A DNA stretch of 47,418 nt from an uncultured Oribacterium sp. (GCA_900770445.1 CAAGKO010000064.1:1-47418), one strand, 5' to 3'; positions 33,225-43,038 are shown, counted from the first letter of the stretch. The notes: generated by a model from the sequence alone, not told the origin. A program made the numbers and translations.

Positions 33225-33806
33225 TTAGTGCGCGAGTTTCATGAAGAAGCCTGCCTTCTGAAGTGCCGGGCGCAGTGCCGCATACACGGCCACAGATACG
33301 ACGAGGGATACGACCGCGTTGATCGTGGTGGCGACGAAGTTGATCTTCAGGGACAGATCCGCTGCCGGCTTTCCGAGGATGAGAATCTTATACCAGTAGC
33401 CGATGATCGGGTCTGCAAACATGTTGAAGATCAGACCGCAGGCAGCGGCGATGATGGTCCAGCGAAGGATGTGCTTCGGATCATCGGTCTTCGTGATGCC
33501 GCCGATTCTGTGAGCGACGAAGCCGGTGATGAGACCGATGAGCAGCTTACAGAACAGTGTCTTCGGTACGAGCGGTGCATAGACCGGATCCAGCAGATCA
33601 CCGATGCTCATGCCGATCGCACCGGCGATACCACCGAGCGGACCGCCGATGATGAACGCACCGAGTACCACGACGGCATTTCCGAGGTGGATGGATGTCA
33701 TATCCGCACCGACCGGAATCTTGATCTGAAGGAAGGTGAAGACTGCATAGGAAAGCGCTGCGAACAGAGCGGCAAGCGCGAGCTGATAGGTTTTCGAGTT
33801 ATTCAT
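33225..33806 (-). CDS. ECF transporter S component
   Basis: A 193-residue membrane protein with six hydrophobic segments and the N-terminal 'LALAALFAALSYAVFT' and 'IHLGNAVVVLGAFIIGGPLGGIAGAIG' of substrate-binding S components of energy-coupling factor vitamin transporters (ECF-ribofla_trS-like). It would capture a vitamin or similar small molecule and share the EcfAAT module encoded elsewhere. The family does not reveal the ligand and no ligand-biosynthesis gene adjoins. GAGGAGG precedes the start. A promoter with a palindromic operator lies about 50 bases upstream. Confidence 0.85.
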   Translation of the reverse strand: MNNSKTYQLALAALFAALSYAVFTFLQIKIPVGADMTSIHLGNAVVVLGAFIIGGPLGGIAGAIGMSIGDLLDPVYAPLVPKTLFCKLLIGLITGFVAHRIGGITKTDDPKHILRWTIIAAACGLIFNMFADPIIGYWYKILILGKPAADLSLKINFVATTINAVVSLVVSVAVYAALRPALQKAGFFMKLAH

Positions 33807-33854
33807 AGTGTTGCCTCCTCAGGTGTGTTCAGGCATCTGCCTGTTCTGCCCTGC

Positions 33855-33883
33855 ATTATAGGTCAGAACTGACACTATCGTAA
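33855..33883 (-). promoter_or_regulatory. Promoter with palindromic operator for the ECF S gene
   Basis: On the minus strand a perfect TATAAT (33860-33855) is 17 bases from a weak TTACGA (33883-33878). The spacer contains the 12-bp perfect palindrome GTCAGAACTGAC (33862-33873), ideally placed for a repressor to block RNA polymerase. Confidence 0.55.
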
Positions 33884-33959
33884 CTACCAGATGATTTTTA
33901 TTTTATATAACCAGATGGCTGAATGAGACCACATTTCCTATAGAAAAAAGTGGATATTC

Positions 33960-34240
33960 AGGCGAGGAGACGTAGGGGACCTGGCTTAGATTTTACCGCC
34001 CTCGTAGTACTGTGCTTCTGTTACCGGCCCCTGCGGCTCCAGACGGAAACGTCATTCATGGTGCCCGTCGGCATTGATATAAAGCCGATTTATATCTGAC
34101 TCCAGACAGCAAGTATTATACAATAGCAGATGCGGGTGCTATGATTTCACCATCAGCTGAAGGAAATCACTTAAGAAACTGATGAACGTAAAGATGAAAA
34201 CATCGGAACGAAAACACCGATGCGGACTGCAGAAGCCGCC
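33960..34240 (+). ncRNA. Candidate structured leader upstream of O-acetylhomoserine sulfhydrylase
   Basis: This gene-free stretch shows several pairings that favour a plus-strand RNA. AGGGGACC (33972-33979) can pair with GGCCCCT (34026-34032), with one bulge. A GACG-GAAA-CGTC hairpin (34042-34053) has a GNRA loop only on the plus strand. Two mutually exclusive hairpins follow: TCGGC/GCCGA (34068-34088) and GATATAAA/TTTATATC (34076-34096). CATCGG/CCGATG follows at about 34204-34225. It does not match any SAM, cobalamin, T-box or TPP core that I can recall, so class and even transcription are unproven. Confidence 0.35.
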
Positions 34241-34311
34241 TGAATCATAGAGGAGAGTTCGGGAGCCCCGCAGATAGGAACGCGCAGCCGAAGCTGCAGA
34301 AGGAGAAAGCC

Positions 34312-35625
34312 ATGCCGAAGAAGCCATATGTAGACAGAAATTACGGATTTGATACCAAGGCCATCCACGTAGGACAGGAGAACCCGGATCCAGCGACCGG
34401 TGCGAGAGCAGTTCCGATCTACCAGACCAGCGCATTCGTGTTTAACGATGCGGATCATGCAGCCGCCCGTTTCGCACTGAAGGATGCAGGAAACATCTAT
34501 GCGCGACTGACGAACCCGACCGAGGATGTCTTCGAGCAGAGAGTTGCTGCCCTTGAGGGTGGTGTCGCAGCACTCGGCGTTGCATCCGGTGCAGCCGCGG
34601 TTACCTACGCATTTAAGGCCGTTGCGCATGCCGGTGACCACATCGTTTCTGCGAAGAACATCTACGGTGGAACCTACAACTACCTCGCCCATACCTTTAC
34701 CGACTACGGCGTAACGACCACGTTCGTCGATCCGTACAACTACGAGGAGGTCGAGGCTGCCATCCGGCCGAACACGAAGGCTCTCTATGCCGAAACCCTC
34801 GGTAACCCGAACGGTGAGGTCCTCGACCTCGATAAGTGGGTAGAGATCGCACACAAGCATGATCTCCCGCTCATCATCGATAACACCTTCGCAACCCCGG
34901 TACAGATCCGTCCGATCGAGCACGGTGCCGACATCGTCGTTCATTCGGCGACGAAGTTCATCGGTGGTCACGGAACCACCATCGGCGGCGTTATCGTCGA
35001 TGCCGGCAAGTTCAACTGGAACCAGCCGGAGAAGTGGCCATGGCTCGCAACGAAGAACGAGTCCTACCACGGCGTCACCTTCGCCACCGACTGCGCACCG
35101 GCCACCATCGCTACCTATCTTCGTGCCATCATCCTTCGTGACGAGGGCGCAACCATCGCACCGCTTAACGCATGGCTGCTCCTGCAGGGCATCGAGACCC
35201 TGGCTCTCCGCGTAGAGCGTCACACCGAGAACGCACTGAAGGTCGTGGATTACCTGTCGAAGAATCCGCATGTGGCCTACGTTTCTCACCCGGCTGCGTC
35301 GAAGGATCCGGTACAGCAGGCTCTCTATCAGAAGTACTATCCGAATGGTGCCGGCTCTATCTTCACCTTCGACATCGACGGTGACGAGCAGAAGGCGAAG
35401 GACTTCATCGATCACCTCGAGCTCTTCTCACTGCTGGCCAATGTTGCCGATGTGAAGTCTCTCGTCGTACACCCTGCAACCACTACCCACGCAGAGTGCA
35501 ACGACGCTGAGCTCGCCGATCAGGGCATCAAGCGGAACACCATCCGTCTCTCCATCGGTATCGAGAACGTCGAGGACATCATCGCCGACCTTGACCGCGC
35601 ATTTAAGGCTGTCTTCGGAGACTGA
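34312..35625 (+). CDS. metY: O-acetylhomoserine sulfhydrylase
   Basis: A 437-residue PLP enzyme of the Cys/Met metabolism family; it combines O-acetylhomoserine with sulfide to give homocysteine. Evidence: N-terminal 'FDTKAIHVGQENPDPATGARAVPIYQTSAF', PLP lysine Lys215 in 'SATKFIGGHGT', the C-terminal 'ATTTHAE' and the longer length (about 430) that separates MetY from cystathionine gamma-synthase (about 380). AAGGAG lies nine bases before ATG. It is preceded by 500 bases of possible regulatory RNA and followed by a strong terminator. Confidence 0.9.
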   Translation: MPKKPYVDRNYGFDTKAIHVGQENPDPATGARAVPIYQTSAFVFNDADHAAARFALKDAGNIYARLTNPTEDVFEQRVAALEGGVAALGVASGAAAVTYAFKAVAHAGDHIVSAKNIYGGTYNYLAHTFTDYGVTTTFVDPYNYEEVEAAIRPNTKALYAETLGNPNGEVLDLDKWVEIAHKHDLPLIIDNTFATPVQIRPIEHGADIVVHSATKFIGGHGTTIGGVIVDAGKFNWNQPEKWPWLATKNESYHGVTFATDCAPATIATYLRAIILRDEGATIAPLNAWLLLQGIETLALRVERHTENALKVVDYLSKNPHVAYVSHPAASKDPVQQALYQKYYPNGAGSIFTFDIDGDEQKAKDFIDHLELFSLLANVADVKSLVVHPATTTHAECNDAELADQGIKRNTIRLSIGIENVEDIIADLDRAFKAVFGD

Positions 35626-35654
35626 TAAAATTTCATAACACTGATTATCTAGTG

Positions 35655-35683
35655 AACCGGAAGCCCCAGGCTTCCGGTTTTTC
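35655..35683 (+). terminator. Intrinsic terminator after metY
   Basis: AACCGGAAGCC (35655-35665) pairs with GGCTTCCGGTT (35669-35679) and is followed by TTT. Confidence 0.85.
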
Positions 35684-35723
35684 CATATTTCAACCAATGT
35701 GCTAAAAAATGCACCTGCCCCTG

Positions 35724-35732
35724 TGCTATCAT
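35724..35732 (+). promoter_or_regulatory. Extended -10 promoter of addBA
   Basis: TGCTATCAT fits an extended -10 element 30 bases before the addB start; no good -35 is visible. Confidence 0.45.
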
Positions 35733-35761
35733 AGAGTTATCAGAAAAAAGGCAGGTAACTT

Positions 35762-38700
35762 ATGAGCTTACGTTTCATTTTCGGCGCGAGCGGCGCTGGT
35801 AAAACCGAATATCTCTTACAGTACTTCCTGAAGCATGCACCGGAGAACTTCCGTAAGAACTGGTTTCTGATCGTGCCGGAGCAGGATACCCTGGCGATGC
35901 AGAAGAAGATCCTCGCGCATCCGGCGAATCCGGGCGGCGGCATCTTGAACATCGATGTGCTGAGCTTTAACCGTCTGGCCTATCGTGTCTTTGAGGAGCT
36001 CAGTCTTCAGGCGATGACCATCATCGACGATACCGGAAAGATCATGATCCTCCGTTCCGTAACGGAGAAAATCAGGGGAAAGCTGCGCCTGTACCAGCGT
36101 GAGCTCAACAAGCCGGGCTTCCTCGAGAGTCTGAAGTCTCAGATCTCTGAGTTCTATCAGTACCACATTACGCCGGAGATGCTGGACCTCGCTGCAGAGC
36201 GCGCCGAGTCGCAGTACACACGGAGCAAGCTCCAGGATATCGCGCTGATCTATGAGCATTTTCAGCAGTACATGGAGGAGCACGGCTACCATACACAGGA
36301 GGAGATTCTCGACCAGCTGTATGCACATCTTCCGGAGTCTCATCTGCTGCAGGATGCAGTCGTGGCCTTCGATGGCTTCACCGGCTTCACGCCGATCCAG
36401 CTTCGTATTCTCGAGGAAATCCTCCCGGTGACCGCGGAGACCCTCGTGAGCTGCGAGGTGAGCCTCGATGCACACGACTCGATCTATGAGCTGCGCGGTC
36501 CGGAGGACCTCTTCTACCTGTCACGACAGACGGTGGCGAAGCTGACGAAGATGGCGTCGGACCTGAAGCTTCCGGTGGAGGCAGTGATCGATGTGAACCG
36601 CTTCGATGCGCGGACCGGAGAGCCGCGAACGGCGGGGGCGGTACTGCCGCGCTTCGTGAAGGCACCGGCGCTTTCCACGATCGAGGCACGTCTCTACCGC
36701 TTCGATGCAGCGAGTGGGAAGGCGTTCCCGGACGAGTCCCTCGTGATCCGCGAGGCGGCGGATCTCCGTCAGGAGGTCGAGGCGATGGCCACGAGCATCG
36801 AGGAGGCCGTGCGTCGGGATGGTCTCCGCTATCAGGACATCGGCATCATCCTGACGAATCCGGAGAGCTATCGGGATATCGTCTATAAGGTGTTTTCGGA
36901 GGCGGGCATCCCGTACTTCTTCGATGATCCGGCGAGTCTGCTCGATTCGCCATACGCGGAGCTCATGCGTGCAGCACTGGAGGCCGTCGACCGGAATTTC
37001 AGCTTCGATGCGGTCCTTCGGTTCCTGCGTGCGCTGCCGTCTGTTACACCGGAAAAAGAGCAACACATCGACCGGCTCGATAATATCCTGCGGGCTACCG
37101 GCATCCGTGGCGCTTCAAAATATGACGCGGTATGGACGGAGGCGGATGGCAGTGTGGGCGAGCGGGAGGCCCTTCGCCAGGAGCTGATCCTGCCGCTGCT
37201 GCATCTTCGCACACAGTCCGGCGAGCGCGGTGCGAACGTCGCGACGAGAGTAGATGCACTGGAAGCGATGATGCAGGAAATCGCAGCACCGGACGCCATC
37301 GCTTCGCTGGCAGCAGCGCTTCGCGCGGCAGGTGATCAGAACCGTGCGGAGGCACTCGAGGAGAGTGTGACCGCGATCGATGCGGTGCTTCGACAGCTTC
37401 GCGCACTGCTGGGGGATACCTCGGTATCCCGCGCAGAGTTCCGTGACGTGCTCGATGCAGGCCTCCGCCAGGCCTCGGTGCGCGTGATTCCGGCGACCCT
37501 CGATCAGGTCGTGATCGGTGATCTCACGCGCTCGCGCTTCTCGAATCCGCGCCTCTTCTTCGTGGCCGGGCTAACGGCGGATGAGGTGCCGAAGGCCGAG
37601 CCCGACACGAAGCTGCTGACGGACCGGGACCGCCACCTGTTTAAGGACTTAGACATGGAACTGGCCCCAGACCGGGTGGAAAGCGCGCTCGTGCAGCGCT
37701 TCTATATCTACCGTGCGCTCCTGAATCCGTCAGAGCGCTTGGTGCTGAGCTATGCCCTGAAGGGTCGTGACGGCAAGGGCTGCCGCGCATCCGGACTGAT
37801 CAAGGAGATCCGCGACATGTTCACGGAGCTTCCGGTGGAGAAGCTGCGGGATCGTGCGCCGAGTGCCTTCACGATGAAGGAGGCCGAGCGTTTGATCGCC
37901 GGGGCGATGCAGGAGCTCGAGATGCAGGTGGCGCAGGATGCAGGGGCGGTACAGACGCCGGAAGCACAGATGCCGGAGCAGAACACGACGGCGAGCACCA
38001 GGACAGGGGATACTGCAGCTTCGCAGGATCATCGTGCGAAGGAGAAACAGCGGGAGACGGCGAAGCTTAAGCGTCTCCTCGAGTATCTCGCGATCCTCGA
38101 TCGGGATCCGGCGCAGCATGCGAAGGCGCAGCAGATGATGGCGGCGGCGTTCACGCATTATGAGGCGGACATGCTGTCGCAGAAGGTCGCTGAGGAGCTC
38201 TATGGCGGGCGTATCCTCGGATCCATCACGCGCCTCGAGCGCTACAGCCAGTGCGCGTACCAGCATTTCCTCCGGTATGGTCTTAAGCTGCAGGAGCGGG
38301 AGAGCTTCGATCTCCAGATGTATGATATCGGAAATCTCTACCACGGGGCCATCGAGCAGAGCTTCCGGCGTACGCTGGAGGCAGAGAAAAAGCTGGAGGC
38401 GCTCAGCGAGGAGGAGCTCGGCACACTCGCCGAGGAGAGCGTCACACAGGTGTCCGCAAGCTACAATCACGGACTGCTGATGGATACGGCACGTAATCAG
38501 TACCTCGTACGGAAGGCGACGGCCATCACACGGACGACGTTGTGGGCGCTGGCGGAGCAGCTGCGCCGCGGTGCGTTTCATGTGGACGGACTCGAGAAGA
38601 ACTTCGACTATATCCGCGATGGCATGCGTCTCACCGGGCGGATCGATCGTGTTGACGTCGCCCAGGACGAGGGCCATGTTTATGTGAAGGTCATCGACTA

Positions 38701-39322
38701 CAAGTCCGGAAAGACGAGCTTCGATTTAAGCCGCGTTTACAACGGAACACAGCTGCAGCTCACGACTTATATGAATGTCGCGATGAATGCGTATCAGCTG
38801 CGTTATCCGGAGAAAGAAATCGTACCGGCTGCGATGTTCTACTATCGCATCGACGATCCGGTGCTCGATTATGATGCGGCAGCCAGTGCGGAGGACCGCG
38901 AACGTGCGAGACTCCGGAAGCTGATGGTCGACGGTCTCGTGAACACGGAGCTGTCGGTCGTACAGAAGCTGGATACGGGTATCGAGAAGGCGTCGGATAT
39001 CCTGCCGGTGACGATTCGGGCGGGTGCCGTCGATGCGACGAAGAAAAATGTCGCCTCGACGAAGCGTTTCCGGGATCTCGGCCGTTTCGTCGACCGGAAG
39101 ATGCAGGGCTTCGCACAGGAAATCCGGGATGGTCGGATCGTCGTGGATCCGATTCGGATCAGTACGGATACGACGGCCTGCAGCTGGTGTCCGTATCATA
39201 GTATCTGCCGCTTTGATCCGCGGATTGACGGCTACGCCTACCGGAGCGGAGAGAAGCTTTCGGCAGAGGATATCTGGAACGAGATTTCACCAGAGGAGAA
39301 GAGTGATGCAGTGGACGACTGA
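35762..39322 (+). CDS. addB: AddB, nuclease/helicase-like subunit of AddAB
   Basis: A 1186-residue AddB of normal length. Walker A is GASGAGKT (8-15). The C-terminal RecB-type nuclease shows 'VIDYKSGK' near residue 980. The iron-sulfur staple cysteines are Cys831 in 'YSQCAYQHF' and Cys1140, Cys1143 and Cys1149 in 'CSWCPYHSIC', with the x2-x5 spacing of Bacillus AddB. With AddA it processes double-strand DNA breaks to 3' tails for RecA and degrades foreign linear DNA until a Chi-like site is met. Residues 727-755 or so are a low-complexity linker rich in Ala, Thr and Gln. addA starts inside its last codons. Confidence 0.95.
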   Translation: MSLRFIFGASGAGKTEYLLQYFLKHAPENFRKNWFLIVPEQDTLAMQKKILAHPANPGGGILNIDVLSFNRLAYRVFEELSLQAMTIIDDTGKIMILRSVTEKIRGKLRLYQRELNKPGFLESLKSQISEFYQYHITPEMLDLAAERAESQYTRSKLQDIALIYEHFQQYMEEHGYHTQEEILDQLYAHLPESHLLQDAVVAFDGFTGFTPIQLRILEEILPVTAETLVSCEVSLDAHDSIYELRGPEDLFYLSRQTVAKLTKMASDLKLPVEAVIDVNRFDARTGEPRTAGAVLPRFVKAPALSTIEARLYRFDAASGKAFPDESLVIREAADLRQEVEAMATSIEEAVRRDGLRYQDIGIILTNPESYRDIVYKVFSEAGIPYFFDDPASLLDSPYAELMRAALEAVDRNFSFDAVLRFLRALPSVTPEKEQHIDRLDNILRATGIRGASKYDAVWTEADGSVGEREALRQELILPLLHLRTQSGERGANVATRVDALEAMMQEIAAPDAIASLAAALRAAGDQNRAEALEESVTAIDAVLRQLRALLGDTSVSRAEFRDVLDAGLRQASVRVIPATLDQVVIGDLTRSRFSNPRLFFVAGLTADEVPKAEPDTKLLTDRDRHLFKDLDMELAPDRVESALVQRFYIYRALLNPSERLVLSYALKGRDGKGCRASGLIKEIRDMFTELPVEKLRDRAPSAFTMKEAERLIAGAMQELEMQVAQDAGAVQTPEAQMPEQNTTASTRTGDTAASQDHRAKEKQRETAKLKRLLEYLAILDRDPAQHAKAQQMMAAAFTHYEADMLSQKVAEELYGGRILGSITRLERYSQCAYQHFLRYGLKLQERESFDLQMYDIGNLYHGAIEQSFRRTLEAEKKLEALSEEELGTLAEESVTQVSASYNHGLLMDTARNQYLVRKATAITRTTLWALAEQLRRGAFHVDGLEKNFDYIRDGMRLTGRIDRVDVAQDEGHVYVKVIDYKSGKTSFDLSRVYNGTQLQLTTYMNVAMNAYQLRYPEKEIVPAAMFYYRIDDPVLDYDAAASAEDRERARLRKLMVDGLVNTELSVVQKLDTGIEKASDILPVTIRAGAVDATKKNVASTKRFRDLGRFVDRKMQGFAQEIRDGRIVVDPIRISTDTTACSWCPYHSICRFDPRIDGYAYRSGEKLSAEDIWNEISPEEKSDAVDD

Positions 39323-42300
39323 ACAGGAAAGTGTAATTCATCATACAGAGGGTGATCTGCTGGTCGCTGCGGCGGCGGGCTCCGGTAAGACCGCAGTGCT
39401 CGTGCAGCATGTGATTTCCAGGATCATGGATCCGGTGGATCCGGTGAAGCTATCCGAGATGGTGATCATGACCTTCACGGAAGCGGCGGCACAGGAGATG
39501 CGGGACCGGATCAAGTCGGCGCTCGAGGAGGAGCTCCGGGAACACCCGGACAGCGCAGAGCTGATCCGTGAGGCCGGGAGCATCCAGAATGCAAGTATCT
39601 CCACCATCGATGCCTTCTGTAAGCATTTCATCACGGAAAACTATGCGGCGATCGACCTCGACCCGGGCTTCCGCATGGGAGACCAGGGAGAGCTTCGGCT
39701 CTTGCAGGGGGATATCCTCGAGGATCTGCTGGAGGAGGAGTATACGGCGGGCGAAGAGGATTTCCTTCACTTCGTCGACACCTTCGCGCAGGGAAAGACC
39801 GACGCGGGCATCGCAGAGCTGATCCAGAAGCTGTACGAGAGTGCGTCCTCCCACCCATGGCCGGAGGAGTACCTCGATGCCTGTCTCACGGCGGAAGCGG
39901 CGGACGGGAAGCGATTCCTGCTGGAGCAGCTCGCGGCGCGTCTTCGCGATGATGCGGAGCGCATGGACTATGCGCTCTCCATCTGTGCAGAACCGGATGG
40001 ACCGGAAAGCTATCTTCCGAATGTGGCGCAGGAAAAGCAGGCTCTCCAGTATGCGGCCGAAGAGGAGGACCTTTCAGAGCTCGTCCTCCGGACGCAGGCG
40101 ATCCGCTATGAGCGCCTGAAGCCGACGAAATCTGCACTGAAGACACGCGTGACGGCGATTCGCGACGAGGTGAAGAAGGATACGAAGGACATCGCCGGGC
40201 TGCCGGTCGTTCTGGATCCGGAGACCGAGGCGACGATGGAGGCGGGCATCGAGTGCAGTATGCGTGGCCTCGTGCGTCTCACGAAGAAGTTCAGTGCGCG
40301 CTACCAGGAGGAGAAGGAAAAGCGGCATGTGCTGGATTTCAGTGATCTCGAGCATAAGGCGCTGGAGATTCTCTATACCACGGATGCCGACGGCGTCCGC
40401 CACCCGTCGGCGATCGCCGATGATGTCGCACGGCAGTATCGTGAGATCCTGGTGGATGAGTACCAGGACTCGAACTTCGTGCAGGAAGAGCTGATCCGTG
40501 CCCTCTCGGCGGCGCGCTTCGGTCGTCCGGATGTGTTCCAGGTCGGTGACGTGAAGCAGTCCATCTACAGCTTCCGCCAGGCACGCCCGGATCTCTTCCT
40601 TATGAAGTATCAGGATCCGGACTATCCGAAGATCGAGCTGAGCCGGAACTTCCGAAGCCGCAACGAGGTGGTGCGGGCGGTCAACCGTGTGTTCCACCGC
40701 GTGATGCGCCCGATGCTGGGCGGCATCGACTACAACGAGAAGGTGGCGCTTCACTATGGCTACCCGAAGGCACCGGAAAGTGAGGATATCGATCCGCGCT
40801 ATCAGACAGAGCTTCTGCTGCTCGAGGTCTCGAAGGAGACGTCGGAGGAGCTGTTCGGTGCACAGATGTCGAAGGAGGAGGCGGAGGCCCATATGATCGC
40901 GGAACGCATCCAGCGCCTCCATGCGGATGGTGTGAAGTACCGCGATATGGTGATTCTGCTTCGTTCCCCGGGCTCCTGGGCGGATACCCTCGTGGAGATC
41001 CTCGGTGCGGATGGCGTGCCTGCCTACTGCACCAGCAACGAGGGCTATTTCGATACCGTCGAGGTGGAGACTGTGCTGGCGCTGCTCGATGTCATCGACA
41101 ATCCGCAGCAGGATATCCCGCTGGCGGCCGTCCTTCACTCGCCGATCTACCAGTTTACGGACGAGGAGCTGGCAGCGCTCGTCGCGCACTTCGGTTCCCT
41201 GCAGGCGGCGCTGCCGCACGTACCCGAGGCCAATGCTTCCGACGGTACAGCCGATGGCGCTCCGGATGTGACCGGCGGCGAAACAGCAGAGGCTGCGCCG
41301 ACGTCGCGCACGAATGTGAGGTCCGGGGCCTTTTCAGAGGCCGACGCGGTCGATGGCCCATCCGTGGAAAACGAGGCGAAGCCTCCGCTTACTCCGGCGC
41401 TGCAGGCGAAGCTTGACCACTTCTGTGCGGAGCTCGCACGTTATCGTGCCATGGCCCACTACCTGTCGATCCACGAGCTTCTGTACCGGATCTTCGACGA
41501 GACCGGCTACGACCACTACGTCTCCGCGATGCCGGCGGGGCGGCGTCGGAAGGCGAACCTCGACGCGATGATCGATATGGCGCTTTCCTTCGAGAAGACC
41601 TCGTACAAGGGGCTTTTCGACTACATCCGCTACATCGAGAAGCTGAAGAAGTACGACAGTGATCAGGGCGAGGCGACGGTGTTCTCCGACCAGGATGACC
41701 TCGTACGCATCATGTCGATCCATAAGTCGAAGGGCCTGCAGTTCCCGGTGGTCTTCCTCTCCGGTATGAGCCGGAGGTTCAACACGCGCTCGCTGAACGA
41801 TGCGGTGCTGGTGGATGCGGAGCTGGGCATCGGCTGCGATTATGTGGACCTGGAAAATAAAGTGAAGATTCCGTCCCTGAAGCGGGCGGCGATTCGGAAG
41901 AAGCTGGAGACCGACCAGCTCGGTGAGGAGCTTCGCGTGCTCTATGTTGCGATGACGCGCGCCGAGGAGAAGCTGATCCTGACCGCGACGACGGGCGATA
42001 TCGAAAAGCTCCTTCAGAAGTATCCGGATGCGGATGCACCGCTCTCCGGGACGGAGCTCGAGAGCGCCGGATGCTACCTCGACTGGATCATGATGGCCGA
42101 GGGCGCTGAAAAGCTGCAGCGGGTCGGTGCGACGCGGGATGTCATCGAGCTCTTCGATTATACCCTGCACGATATCCACCTCGCCGCGGAGCAGACGGCG
42201 CTGAACCGTCTCCGTCGGGAGGAGAAGCTGCAGCAGGCGGTCAACTCGGTGGACGCAGAGTCGCTATCGTATGTGGAGGCTATGGAGGACCTTTCCTATC

Positions 42301-42983
42301 GCTATCCGCACGAAGCTGCAACCCGGCTCTACCCGAAGCACTCCGTCTCCGAAATCAAGGAAACGGCGATGGAAGCCTTCGAGGAAGACCATGCACGTGC
42401 CGGCCGGGAGCATTGGCATCTCACAGTGGATCACAGCGAGACCGATCCGTCCGGCATGGTCCCGGAGAAGCCGGTGCACTATCAGGAAAAGGCGGGCGCG
42501 GACGTAGGTGATGCCTATCATCATGCGCTCGAGAAGTACGATTATCTCGATACGTCGTCGGATTTCAGGACGCAGCTCGAGAAGAAGCTGCCGGAAGCGG
42601 AATATAAGCTCGTCAATCCGAAGCGTTTTCAGGCCTTTCTGCAGTCGCCGCTCGCGGCACGCTTCCGAAAGGCGCAGGCAGAGGATACGCTCTACCGTGA
42701 GCAGCATTTCATGAAGCAGGTGCCGAATGACTATCTCTTCCCGGGCAGTGACACGTCGGAGCCGGTCATCCTGCAGGGCATCATCGACGCCTTCTTCATC
42801 GAAGACGGTGAGATCGTCCTCGTGGACTACAAGTCCGACCATGTCCGGGAGGCGGAAACGCTGATCGGGCGCTACCAGAAGCAGCTCGAGCTCTACGCGG
42901 AGGCCCTCGAGAGGATCACCGGTCTCCGGGTGAAGGAAAAGCTCATCTACTCCATCATCCTCGAGCAGGCGATTCCGGTATGA
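39306..42983 (+). CDS. addA: AddA, helicase-nuclease subunit of AddAB
   Basis: A 1225-residue UvrD-like helicase with C-terminal nuclease. The frame is open 94 codons upstream inside addB, but ATG 39306 is the start: AGAGGAG lies seven bases before it and 'MQWTTEQESVI' is the family N-terminus. It therefore overlaps addB by 17 bases. Motifs: Walker A AAGSGKT (23-29), motif II 'DEYQDSN' (about 384), 'VGDVKQSIYSFRQARP', 'MSIHKSKGLQFPVVF', 'VAMTRAEEKL' and nuclease 'VLVDYKSDHV' (about 1172-1181). An acidic, Ala/Thr/Asp-rich insertion of about 55 residues (640-697) interrupts the helicase; most AddA proteins lack such a stretch. Confidence 0.95.
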   Translation: MQWTTEQESVIHHTEGDLLVAAAAGSGKTAVLVQHVISRIMDPVDPVKLSEMVIMTFTEAAAQEMRDRIKSALEEELREHPDSAELIREAGSIQNASISTIDAFCKHFITENYAAIDLDPGFRMGDQGELRLLQGDILEDLLEEEYTAGEEDFLHFVDTFAQGKTDAGIAELIQKLYESASSHPWPEEYLDACLTAEAADGKRFLLEQLAARLRDDAERMDYALSICAEPDGPESYLPNVAQEKQALQYAAEEEDLSELVLRTQAIRYERLKPTKSALKTRVTAIRDEVKKDTKDIAGLPVVLDPETEATMEAGIECSMRGLVRLTKKFSARYQEEKEKRHVLDFSDLEHKALEILYTTDADGVRHPSAIADDVARQYREILVDEYQDSNFVQEELIRALSAARFGRPDVFQVGDVKQSIYSFRQARPDLFLMKYQDPDYPKIELSRNFRSRNEVVRAVNRVFHRVMRPMLGGIDYNEKVALHYGYPKAPESEDIDPRYQTELLLLEVSKETSEELFGAQMSKEEAEAHMIAERIQRLHADGVKYRDMVILLRSPGSWADTLVEILGADGVPAYCTSNEGYFDTVEVETVLALLDVIDNPQQDIPLAAVLHSPIYQFTDEELAALVAHFGSLQAALPHVPEANASDGTADGAPDVTGGETAEAAPTSRTNVRSGAFSEADAVDGPSVENEAKPPLTPALQAKLDHFCAELARYRAMAHYLSIHELLYRIFDETGYDHYVSAMPAGRRRKANLDAMIDMALSFEKTSYKGLFDYIRYIEKLKKYDSDQGEATVFSDQDDLVRIMSIHKSKGLQFPVVFLSGMSRRFNTRSLNDAVLVDAELGIGCDYVDLENKVKIPSLKRAAIRKKLETDQLGEELRVLYVAMTRAEEKLILTATTGDIEKLLQKYPDADAPLSGTELESAGCYLDWIMMAEGAEKLQRVGATRDVIELFDYTLHDIHLAAEQTALNRLRREEKLQQAVNSVDAESLSYVEAMEDLSYRYPHEAATRLYPKHSVSEIKETAMEAFEEDHARAGREHWHLTVDHSETDPSGMVPEKPVHYQEKAGADVGDAYHHALEKYDYLDTSSDFRTQLEKKLPEAEYKLVNPKRFQAFLQSPLAARFRKAQAEDTLYREQHFMKQVPNDYLFPGSDTSEPVILQGIIDAFFIEDGEIVLVDYKSDHVREAETLIGRYQKQLELYAEALERITGLRVKEKLIYSIILEQAIPV

Positions 42984-43001
42984 TATTTCATAACTATATA
43001 A

Positions 43002-43038
43002 AAAGACCAGGCGGGCAGTCACTCGTCTGGTCTTTCTC
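43002..43038. terminator. Bidirectional terminator between addA and the ThyX-like gene
   Basis: AAAGACCAGGCG (43002-43013) pairs with CGTCTGGTCTTT (43024-43035) with one wobble. An A-run precedes it and TTTCTCT ends it. Confidence 0.8.

Noticed and set aside
33960..34100. Known SAM, cobalamin, TPP or T-box leader before metY
   Set aside because: Conserved cores such as the B12 box, the TPP CTGAGA element and the T-box AGGGTGG sequence were looked for on both strands and not found; kept only as an unclassified candidate.
39024..39305. 94-codon N-terminal extension of addA
   Set aside because: It lies wholly inside addB in another frame, and the AddA family N-terminus plus a ribosome site sit at 39306.
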